IMG/VR virus record: IMGVR_UViG_3300000576_000022
Location: 372 to 24,415 of that record
From: a virus
Length of the DNA: 24,044 nt
Strand: one strand, 5' to 3'
Of the stretch, positions 1-6,081 are shown piece by piece; the first letter of the stretch is position 1; the number at the start of each line of letters is the position of its first letter. Made by a program: the position numbers and the translations under genes. The notes beneath the pieces were generated by a model that made no database searches, had not been told where the DNA came from, and was given only the letters and a program-made list of their open reading frames with translations.

Positions 1-333
1 CCTATCACCTTCATTACTAATAGTAGTATAAAAAGGCATTAAACTATCACCTTCATTTAAATTTTCAGCCTTAACATACGAACCATCCCTTAACATATAT
101 TCATGGTCAGGGGTAGTATCCAAATGTGTACCATTATCTAAAGTAGTTCTAACTAAATTAGAATTTTTTCTAGTCAAATCACACCACACTATTTTACCAG
201 GTTTAATTTCATTGGTTTCATGTTGTATAGAGTAAGTCCAAACTTCTTCACCAGATTTTATTTTTTCAGATAATTCTTTAATAGTGATATATGTACCATC
301 TAATAATGGAATTATGGAATTATCACGTATTGG
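1..333 (-). other. Intein N-terminal (Hint) segment inside the portal gene, incomplete
   Basis: Residues 152-262 of the portal frame have the order of an intein splicing domain. The block A-like start is PIRDNSIIPLLDGTYITI, then a helix (KELSEKIKSGEE) and strands (VWTYSI, KPGKIVWCDLTRKN). The block B-like segment is LDTTPDHEYMLRDGSYVKAE followed by NLNEGDSLMPF. TTPDH matches the conserved TxxH of block B, and the pattern dG-x-x-x-x-A-x-x-L-x-x-GD is typical. The likely first residue is Pro152 rather than Cys or Ser, which is non-canonical. Any homing endonuclease, the C-terminal blocks F and G and the +1 extein residue are outside the window. Splicing activity is inferred. Confidence 0.85.
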
Positions 334-786
334 AGTATTCCTAACCCACATAGGTAAATTAGTTGAAATATCTAATCTATTACTAAATAAATCATCTAAT
401 ACTGATTTAATTCTAGAAGATTCTGAATATACGGATAATATATCACCCTCTTCATTAGCAGTAGTACTTTCTTCAGCAAATATATCTAAAGCCGCTGAAA
501 TTTCAGGAGTGAACTCCATACTTTCAAAATCATAAAAAGCTGCTAACCTAGTTGGTTCATAATAAATTGCTTGAGTATATAAATTAGATTCTATTTTTTG
601 CCAATTACCTTCTAAATATTTGGATTGTTGTTTCTCTAACTTTTTCTTTTCAAACTCAGCTTTACTAGTGGTTTTTAATATTTCTTTTTTGTCAAATTTA
701 TATGTATTGGGTTTTTGTCCCATAGTACCATATTCTCCAAAAGCAATATTAAGTCTCTGCCAAGCAGTGTATTTCTTATTTCCCAT
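1..786 (-). CDS. Portal protein (gp20-like), 5' part, interrupted by an intein; runs off the left edge
   Basis: The minus-strand frame opens with ATG at 786 (MGNKKYTAWQRLNIAFGEYG) and stays open to base 1, giving 262 residues. Residues 1-151 look like the N-terminal part of a T4-type portal: an acidic region with FTPEISAALDIFAEESTT, then LDISTNLPMWVRNT. The portal forms the dodecameric DNA channel at the capsid vertex and is the docking site for the terminase encoded just upstream. From about residue 152 the sequence changes to an intein Hint domain (see separate entry), so the rest of the portal must lie beyond the left edge. A promoter-like motif lies 9 nt upstream of the ATG. The portal call rests on local sequence character and position directly after TerL. 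The intein call is stronger than the host-gene call. Confidence 0.72.
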   Translation of the reverse strand, partial: MGNKKYTAWQRLNIAFGEYGTMGQKPNTYKFDKKEILKTTSKAEFEKKKLEKQQSKYLEGNWQKIESNLYTQAIYYEPTRLAAFYDFESMEFTPEISAALDIFAEESTTANEEGDILSVYSESSRIKSVLDDLFSNRLDISTNLPMWVRNTPIRDNSIIPLLDGTYITIKELSEKIKSGEEVWTYSIQHETNEIKPGKIVWCDLTRKNSNLVRTTLDNGTHLDTTPDHEYMLRDGSYVKAENLNEGDSLMPFYTTISNEGDR

Positions 787-795
787 GTATCATTA

Positions 796-811
796 TTTTA
801 TTATAAATATA
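796..811 (-). promoter_or_regulatory. Putative late-type promoter motif of the portal gene
   Basis: On the coding strand it reads TATATTTATAATAAAA, ending 9 nt before the portal ATG. The same pattern precedes at least seven other genes in the window. The assignment is by recurrence only; no transcription start is known. Confidence 0.5.
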
Positions 812-839
812 GTATTGTTAGCGTTAAAACAAACAAATT

Positions 840-2615
840 CTACATTTTACCACCAAACAACCAAGAATATTTTTGATAATCTTCTTTATTAATTTGTTGC
901 CTACCATGAATATCTTGTTTATCCGAAGGAAACGAAGGCATTAAAGGGTCAAAATAGGTTTTCTTAATTTCTTTATCACTTTCATGTAATACCCAATTAT
1001 CTAATAATGTTTTAGCTTCTTTATTCGCTTTTTCTAAATCAGCAAACGAATATTCTGATATATAAATAGGCATAGACAACGACATAATTAAATCATCGTG
1101 TTGTCCTTTCATGTGGTCAGGTCTACCATTAATATATACAAAAGTGTCTAATTCAGAAGCTAATCTAGAAGACCTAATTTTAAAATCGTTTCTAACTGCT
1201 TCTTCAAAAGCAGCTATTATTTGTACTCTTTTATGGTTAAAATTTAACCCCGCTTTTTTATTTTTAACTCTACTATATGCTGACCATTTATCCGAATTAG
1301 ATTGTCCTTCATAATATAGATTTTTATATCTAAGTTCTTCCAATTTAGTCGTTGTTGCTATACCCATACCCCCTGTAACATCAACAACTATCATAGCGTT
1401 ATATAAGGTGGCCCATTTATAACCTATATCCGCAGCAACATCAGGAGGGACTTTACCGTAATACTCCAATACCTGTTCTCGTTCATCGAAATCAATCATC
1501 ACCATACCCGTAAAATCATCACTCTCACCAGAACTAACATCAATACCTAAAATATATTTATGACCCTCCACAGGCTCTTTCCATTGCCATAAAGCACCAC
1601 CCATAAATTTATTTGTAGGTTCTATTACATCATTTTCTTTTATACTTTCAATCTTTTCGGCAGGTATTACGTTATCACCTGAACCTAAGAATGCACAATT
1701 AAGCTCCTGATTAATTTTTCTTTCATCAAACTTAAGTTTTTTAGCCATTTTTTCAAACCAAGAAGAATATGGTCTATAACCTTTTTTTATATTTTCACCT
1801 ATCTCCTTAATATTTCTTTCCCTAGGGTTTATATGACCATAATCTATGGATATTTCAGAATCTTCATACTTTTCCCTATTTCTCATGTAATGTATGATAT
1901 TATCCACTTTAACTAATCTTAAATCTTTAGCATATCTAGGGTCTCTATACCAAAACATTTCAGTTATTCTAAAATCATTTAAACCTTTTTGAGCTTGAGA
2001 ATATATACCATAATAAATTGGGTCGTATCCGTTTGGTGTTGATATAACTATAACTTTACCACCAGTTGATAAAGATGCCATACAAGCTGCCCAGAAGTCC
2101 GAATCAGCTTCAATATATGCTGCTTCATCAAATACTAATATTGTCGGCGTATAACCTCTTAAAGCATCTTTTGAAGTTGCCACAGCCTTAACTTCACATC
2201 CATTACTTAGTCTATAATGTGAAGCGGCATTTTTTTCTTTAACAAAATCCACTCCGAACCAACTTGGCCACTGATTTAAGAAACTCCTAACCTTGTTAGC
2301 CATTTCAGTGGCAGTATCTTTTTTATTCGCAATAATTAATATTTTTTCAGGTGAACTTTTTTTTGCTGTCACGATTTTTTTTGAGCACCATGCTGAAGTA
2401 ACTGTAGACACACCAGCTTGACGATATTTAAGGGCTATATTCTCTTCATAATCATCATAATCATTTATAAGATTTATTTGGTCTGGAAATAAATCTAAAG
2501 GTACATGTTTTTTTTGTGTATTGTCAAATGTGGACAAATATGTTTTAAGGGCATAAGGAGTGTTTTTTAAACATTTCTTATACTCCATAAGAATCTTTTT
2601 TTTCTTATCATTCAT
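840..2615 (-). CDS. Terminase large subunit (gp17-like)
   Basis: ATP-driven DNA packaging motor with a headful nuclease, acting at the portal vertex of the prohead. The length (591 aa) is close to T4 gp17 (610 aa), so no intein is present here. The N-terminal ATPase has a variant Walker A at residues 63-71 (KYRQAGVST, with the lysine at the front of the loop instead of in GK[ST]). Walker B is at 159-164 (ILVFDE) with catalytic Glu164, followed by a coupling-like segment, VIVISTPNG, at 188-196. The C-terminal RNase H-like nuclease has acidic residues at Asp359 (YILGIDVSSGE), Asp412 (MIVVDVTGG) and Asp507/508 (GQHDDLIMSL). It lies directly upstream of the portal, with a 53-nt gap and its own promoter-like motif 8 nt before the ATG. 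No small terminase was recognised in the window. Confidence 0.95.
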   Translation of the reverse strand: MNDKKKKILMEYKKCLKNTPYALKTYLSTFDNTQKKHVPLDLFPDQINLINDYDDYEENIALKYRQAGVSTVTSAWCSKKIVTAKKSSPEKILIIANKKDTATEMANKVRSFLNQWPSWFGVDFVKEKNAASHYRLSNGCEVKAVATSKDALRGYTPTILVFDEAAYIEADSDFWAACMASLSTGGKVIVISTPNGYDPIYYGIYSQAQKGLNDFRITEMFWYRDPRYAKDLRLVKVDNIIHYMRNREKYEDSEISIDYGHINPRERNIKEIGENIKKGYRPYSSWFEKMAKKLKFDERKINQELNCAFLGSGDNVIPAEKIESIKENDVIEPTNKFMGGALWQWKEPVEGHKYILGIDVSSGESDDFTGMVMIDFDEREQVLEYYGKVPPDVAADIGYKWATLYNAMIVVDVTGGMGIATTTKLEELRYKNLYYEGQSNSDKWSAYSRVKNKKAGLNFNHKRVQIIAAFEEAVRNDFKIRSSRLASELDTFVYINGRPDHMKGQHDDLIMSLSMPIYISEYSFADLEKANKEAKTLLDNWVLHESDKEIKKTYFDPLMPSFPSDKQDIHGRQQINKEDYQKYSWLFGGKM

Positions 2616-2623
2616 ACTACTTA

Positions 2624-2638
2624 TTTTAATAATAAATA
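2624..2638 (-). promoter_or_regulatory. Putative late-type promoter motif of the terminase gene
   Basis: The coding strand reads TATTTATTATTAAAA, 8 nt before the ATG. It lies between the upstream operon's terminator and the terminase start, so the terminase probably has its own transcript. Confidence 0.45.
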
Positions 2639-2643
2639 GTCAT

Positions 2644-2676
2644 AAAAAAAAAACCTATCGTTAATTCGATAGGTTT
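2644..2676 (-). terminator. Intrinsic terminator of the 2701-5824 operon
   Basis: A perfect 10-bp stem (AAACCTATCG / CGATAGGTTT, loop of 6 nt at 2661-2666) is followed in the minus direction by about ten T. It lies 24 nt past the stop of the last gene of the four-gene operon. There is no comparable T-run in the plus direction. Confidence 0.85.
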
Positions 2677-2700
2677 GATAATTATAGGATGTAGTTTAAA

Positions 2701-3702
2701 TTATTTTTTATATAAATTATTTAATAATTGTTTTGCCTTTTCAGGTTCATGCACAACATTAAATATTAATTTTTTAAATTCTTTAGTGTTTAATTTATTT
2801 ACTAAATAAAACATATCACCTTCACTTTTAAAATTATCTAAACACTCTAAAGGTAAACACTCTCGATATTGTTCATATAAAGAAGGTCCCATTCTTATAT
2901 CCCAAGTCTCATTTTTTAAAGTGTCTACATTATCTATTATCATATCAGCTTTTTCTTTATCATCAGGTAAAGAATGTGTACCAATAATTTCAAAATAACC
3001 CTTAATAATCTCGTGCATAAAAAATATTAAATTAGCACCTTCTACTTTAATTTCAGTATGGTCTTCTTTATCACTAACATCTTCCATACCTAAATAACTA
3101 TCAATTTTCTCATCTCCTTGGTTAAACTGAGCAAAAATAATGTTTCTGTAAAATTCGTTATATAAACCTAATAGTTCAGGATTGATATTATTTATGTCTT
3201 TAGAATACATATTAATTATAGGTGCGCCTTTAACCGCAGCTCCTTGTATTAAACAATTAGTCAATCTACGCCTTTCTAATTCGTCATAATATTCTTCTTC
3301 ATCATTGAAAATACTTTTTATTTTTTCACTATCAACAATATCATTTTCTGAACTAAATTTTAAATCATATTGGTCGGTATTATTTTCTTTACCTATGTCA
3401 TATTTAACCCTAACATAGGAATTATCGCTAATTTCAAACTGTTCATATAATATCTTAGAAATTATATTATCTATTTTTTTATTGTTATTTTTTTCTATTA
3501 ATGTTATTTCTTTACTTTTATTAAGAGTAAGGTATAGTAAATTTGTATAATTTATATCGGTTCCAATACTATCATAACATTTATAATATCTATCTAATAT
3601 TAATTTAGTTTTAGTTTCTTTATTTAAACAAGAAATCCCTTTGTAGGGATTTTTCATTAAACCTTTAAATAGATTTTGTATTACAGGTCTTTCAAACTTC
3701 AT
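2701..3702 (-). CDS. Conserved-looking phage protein of unknown function, last gene of the assembly operon
   Basis: A 333-residue soluble, mildly acidic protein. I recognise no catalytic motif, signal peptide or membrane segment. The central part (about residues 140-200, including LERRRLTNCLIQGAAVKGAP and YNEFYRNIIFAQFNQG) is compact and helix-prone. The N-terminus contains NPYKGISCLNKET, and residues 80-120 are Asn/Lys/Asp-rich. It follows the 175-aa gene after a 7-nt gap and ends at a strong terminator, so it is the promoter-distal member of a four-gene transcript. Proximity to terminase and portal suggests a virion or head-assembly role, which is inference only. Confidence 0.8.
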   Translation of the reverse strand: MKFERPVIQNLFKGLMKNPYKGISCLNKETKTKLILDRYYKCYDSIGTDINYTNLLYLTLNKSKEITLIEKNNNKKIDNIISKILYEQFEISDNSYVRVKYDIGKENNTDQYDLKFSSENDIVDSEKIKSIFNDEEEYYDELERRRLTNCLIQGAAVKGAPIINMYSKDINNINPELLGLYNEFYRNIIFAQFNQGDEKIDSYLGMEDVSDKEDHTEIKVEGANLIFFMHEIIKGYFEIIGTHSLPDDKEKADMIIDNVDTLKNETWDIRMGPSLYEQYRECLPLECLDNFKSEGDMFYLVNKLNTKEFKKLIFNVVHEPEKAKQLLNNLYKK

Positions 3703-3709
3703 TATATCT

Positions 3710-4237
3710 TTATTTAATGTTAATACTTTCTGCTTTTGGTCTAGGTTTGTGTTTAGGTTTTAAAGGGTTATCCGTTTTAGGTTTAGTTTTAGGTTTTGTT
3801 ACGGGTTGAGTTTCAACCATTTTAAAAATTTCCATAATTCTTTTTTTATTTAAAAAATAATCTTTTTGCAAATATAACTCTTTTTCTATTTCTTGCAAAT
3901 TTAAATTGTCTAAATAATCCGAAATTTCTGAATATTTATGTTTTTTACTTATTTTTTCTACATTTTTATTAGGATATTCATCCACATCTTTTTCACAATA
4001 TTCTAAAGATTTTTTAACATCCTCTAAAGGCATCTCATCTAAAAAAGATAAACTATTTTCTAAATCAGATGTTGCTTTAGTAGCTTCTTTAGCAGCATTA
4101 CTAATTTTAGAAATTTTATCTTCTTTATTTTCTGATAATAATAGTGCTTTAATTAATATAGCTTTTTGTTTTTCATCCATTTTATTTATGGTATGTGCAC
4201 TAAAATTAGTCTCTAATATTTTGTTGTACTTCTTCAT
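3710..4237 (-). CDS. Small charged helical protein with a Pro/Lys-rich tail, unknown function
   Basis: 175 residues. Residues 1-135 are predominantly charged and helix-prone (for example KAILIKALLLSENKEDKISK and SFLDEMPLEDVKKSLEY), compatible with a helical bundle or coiled coil. The C-terminus changes to a basic repetitive tail (TKPKTKPKTDNPLKPKHKPR) that looks disordered. The start overlaps the 3' end of the 139-aa gene by 32 nt, which indicates translational coupling in one operon. No family is recognised. A scaffold-associated or internal head role is possible but unsupported beyond context. Confidence 0.75.
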   Translation of the reverse strand: MKKYNKILETNFSAHTINKMDEKQKAILIKALLLSENKEDKISKISNAAKEATKATSDLENSLSFLDEMPLEDVKKSLEYCEKDVDEYPNKNVEKISKKHKYSEISDYLDNLNLQEIEKELYLQKDYFLNKKRIMEIFKMVETQPVTKPKTKPKTDNPLKPKHKPRPKAESINIK

Positions 4238-4625
4238 AAGTTAATAATATATCTCTTTCATATAATTTATCTTTCACAGACTCGATACCCTCACCATAAG
4301 AGAATACTAACCTAGGAAATCTTCTTTTAAAATTTTCCATATATGAGTCATGACTCTCCCAACCCACAGCGTGTATTCCGTCTATACCATCATAATAAGA
4401 TGCAAAGTCACAATCTTTAAGTAAATCTAATTCGATTTTAGTGTTTTTTAAAACTCCCACACCATCAATATATTTTAAAAGTGGTGGTTCAGGATATCCG
4501 AAAGCTGGCATGGAATCCCAACCCTCACCTTTTATTTCATTATTTAATTCTTTACTAAAAATGAATTCATAGCTAAACTCACCTTTATAGTTAACACCTA
4601 AATCGTTTATAAAGATAAGTTTCAT
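4206..4625 (-). CDS. Hypothetical phage protein (139 aa)
   Basis: A soluble protein with mixed alpha/beta character, starting MKLIFINDLGVNYKGEFSYE. It has a Gly/Pro-rich stretch (GWDSMPAFGYPEPPLLKYID, about residues 35-54) and a Trp/His-containing centre (GIHAVGWESHDSY). I recognise no domain. Its ATG shares one base with the TAA of the upstream 399-aa gene (TAATG), a typical stop-start coupling, and its 3' end overlaps the next gene by 32 nt. It is therefore the second cistron of the four-gene operon and probably made in fixed ratio with its neighbours. Confidence 0.78.
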   Translation of the reverse strand: MKLIFINDLGVNYKGEFSYEFIFSKELNNEIKGEGWDSMPAFGYPEPPLLKYIDGVGVLKNTKIELDLLKDCDFASYYDGIDGIHAVGWESHDSYMENFKRRFPRLVFSYGEGIESVKDKLYERDILLTYEEVQQNIRD

Positions 4626-5824
4626 TATATTATTCTACCTTTTTCTGTAATTTTAACTTTTTTACCTTCTTCATTTACGAATAAGAAGTTACCTAAATTT
4701 GTTTTACCTAAGAAATCTACTTGGGTATTTTCTTTCAAATATTTTACAGCCGAATCAAATTGTTTTTGATTAGATTTAAATTTATCAAATTCTCTAACTA
4801 GTGTAACTATTTTAGATTTATTTTTAATAAAATCTACTTTTTCGTTTATACTAGATTTTTCACATTCATTACATTCTTTTTCATCTAAATCTAAAGAAAC
4901 GTCATAATCATCTTCATCCAATATTTCGGACAATTCATCATCTATATCTAAATCTTCTGAATCGTCAATATCTAAGTCAGAATCGTCAATATCTAAGTCA
5001 GAATCGTCAATATCTAAGTCAGAATCGTCAACTAAATCCTCACCTTTATCTGAAGGAGACCCAGCACTATCCATTTCACTATTTAACCTAGATAACACAT
5101 CTTCTCTATCTTCTTCATTTAATTTAGATAAATCTATTGCAGATACTATAGAATTTATAACATATTTAATATCACCTGAAGTTAATTCTGAGTTTCTCCT
5201 AAAATCTCTTATAAGTTGCCCTAAAGTTCCTGTGACTCTTTGAATTTCTTTTAAAGATACTTCACCTTCAGTCTCTTCCTCACTATTATCTAATTCATCT
5301 TCTGAATCATCCATATCCAAATCTTCTGAATCATCCATATCCAAATCTTCTGAATCATCCATATCCAAATCTTCTGAATCATCAATATCTAAGTCAGAAT
5401 CGTCGATATCCTCTTCATCTTCTTCAGGCTCTGGTGCAGGTGTTTTAAGTTTAAATTCTTGTTCACCAAACAAATTTATTTCTTCCTCAAAGTTATTTAA
5501 TCTACTTTCTTCTTTAATAACCAAATTTATTCTATTTAAAGCCTTAGAAAAAGTTTTATAATACTTTCTATTTTCTATAATATCTAAATGTTCGAAATTT
5601 TCAGAAGATTCGTCTTTCTCCATTATAGCATATCCATTTTTTTCATGTACAATACCATAAGATTTACCGTTAGGCAATTTTCTAGTATATTCAATGTTTG
5701 ATTCTACACAATTTTCATTAGCATCTTCTTTTATATTTCTGCGAAAATCTGCAATCTCAAGAATCCTTTTAATTTTTTCGTCTCCTTCCAACTTTTCGCT
5801 ACCTAAAGGTTTTATTCCACTCAT
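4625..5824 (-). CDS. Highly acidic Asp/Ser-repeat protein, first gene of the assembly operon
   Basis: A 399-residue protein with three folded-looking parts separated by two acidic low-complexity linkers. The N-terminal part (about 1-125) includes YGIVHEKNGYAIMEKDE. The first linker repeats DSEDLDMD. A helical segment follows (LKEIQRVTGTLGQLIRDFRR and VINSIVSAIDLSKLNEEDRE). The second linker repeats DSDLDID, and the C-terminal part includes VDFIKNKSKIVTLVREFDKF and ends in a small beta-like unit (GNFLFVNEEGKKVKITEKG). The function is unknown. Strongly acidic proteins near terminase and portal in T4-like phages include prohead core components, so a scaffold-like role is one possibility (inference). 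A promoter-like motif and an insulating terminator precede it. Confidence 0.8.
   Translation of the reverse strand: MSGIKPLGSEKLEGDEKIKRILEIADFRRNIKEDANENCVESNIEYTRKLPNGKSYGIVHEKNGYAIMEKDESSENFEHLDIIENRKYYKTFSKALNRINLVIKEESRLNNFEEEINLFGEQEFKLKTPAPEPEEDEEDIDDSDLDIDDSEDLDMDDSEDLDMDDSEDLDMDDSEDELDNSEEETEGEVSLKEIQRVTGTLGQLIRDFRRNSELTSGDIKYVINSIVSAIDLSKLNEEDREDVLSRLNSEMDSAGSPSDKGEDLVDDSDLDIDDSDLDIDDSDLDIDDSEDLDIDDELSEILDEDDYDVSLDLDEKECNECEKSSINEKVDFIKNKSKIVTLVREFDKFKSNQKQFDSAVKYLKENTQVDFLGKTNLGNFLFVNEEGKKVKITEKGRII
4959..5031 (-). repeat. 21-bp in-frame tandem repeat, three perfect copies plus a partial
   Basis: Units at 4959-4979, 4980-5000 and 5001-5021 are identical (GAATCGTCAATATCTAAGTC plus A on the plus strand), with the first bases of a fourth at 5022. 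They encode the acidic heptad DSDLDID. Perfect nucleotide identity points to recent slippage-type expansion. Confidence 0.9.
5301..5396 (-). repeat. 24-bp in-frame tandem repeat, three perfect copies plus a diverged fourth
   Basis: Copies at 5301-5324, 5325-5348 and 5349-5372 are identical and encode the octad DSEDLDMD. The copy at 5373-5396 has drifted towards the 21-bp family found in the same gene. Both families probably share an origin. Confidence 0.9.
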
Positions 5825-5847
5825 ATCTAAATTTAATTAAATTTTTA

Positions 5848-5863
5848 TTTATTAATAAATATA
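5848..5863 (-). promoter_or_regulatory. Putative late-type promoter motif of the acidic-protein operon
   Basis: The coding strand reads TATATTTATTAATAAA, 23 nt upstream of the ATG at 5824. It lies downstream of the hairpin at 5873-5901, so transcription can start after the insulator. Confidence 0.45.
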
Positions 5864-5872
5864 GATAAAAAT

Positions 5873-5901
5873 AAAAAAAACCATTATATGTTGATGGTTT
5901 T
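5873..5901. terminator. Insulating hairpin in the divergent region
   Basis: An 8-bp stem (AAAACCAT / ATGGTTTT, loop of 9 nt) has eight A at its left side, giving a U-run in the minus direction. To its right is a T-rich stretch (CTTTATTTT), so it could work both ways. It sits upstream of both divergent genes. It therefore cannot end either of them and probably blocks antisense read-through. Confidence 0.6.
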
Positions 5902-5970
5902 CTTTATTTTAGTATATTTTAATTATTTAATCTATATTTTTATTAACCACATAACTAATATTATATCTAA

Positions 5971-5996
5971 ATATGGTATATGACATATTGCCATAT
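5971..5996. promoter_or_regulatory. Imperfect dyad upstream of the unfoldase gene, possible operator
   Basis: ATATGG and CCATAT flank a near-symmetric centre (TATATG-A-CATATT). The dyad lies about 50 nt upstream of the TATATTTG element at 6045. In such AT-rich DNA some symmetry is expected by chance, so this is tentative. Confidence 0.25.
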
Positions 5997-6044
5997 ATTT
6001 AGGAAAATATATCATCTATCTTTTTTTATATGTTTTTTTTTACG

Positions 6045-6052
6045 TATATTTG
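6045..6052 (+). promoter_or_regulatory. Host-type (Bacteroidetes) -7 promoter element of the unfoldase gene
   Basis: TATATTTG matches the Bacteroidetes -7 consensus TAnnTTTG. It is followed after 29 nt by the ATG at 6082, with an A-rich leader. No clear -33 TTG was seen; the region is T-rich. Confidence 0.65.
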
Positions 6053-6081
6053 CAACATATATAAACTAAAAATAAAAATTA

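Noticed and set aside
284-892. Plus-strand open frames of 83 and 90 codons
   Set aside because: They are antisense to the portal/intein frame and the terminase 3' end, have no promoter or leader context, and are explained as shadows in AT-rich DNA.
4959-5396. Tandem repeats considered as a CRISPR array or iteron origin
   Set aside because: There are no spacers; the units are contiguous, multiples of three and encode acidic heptads or octads within one gene.
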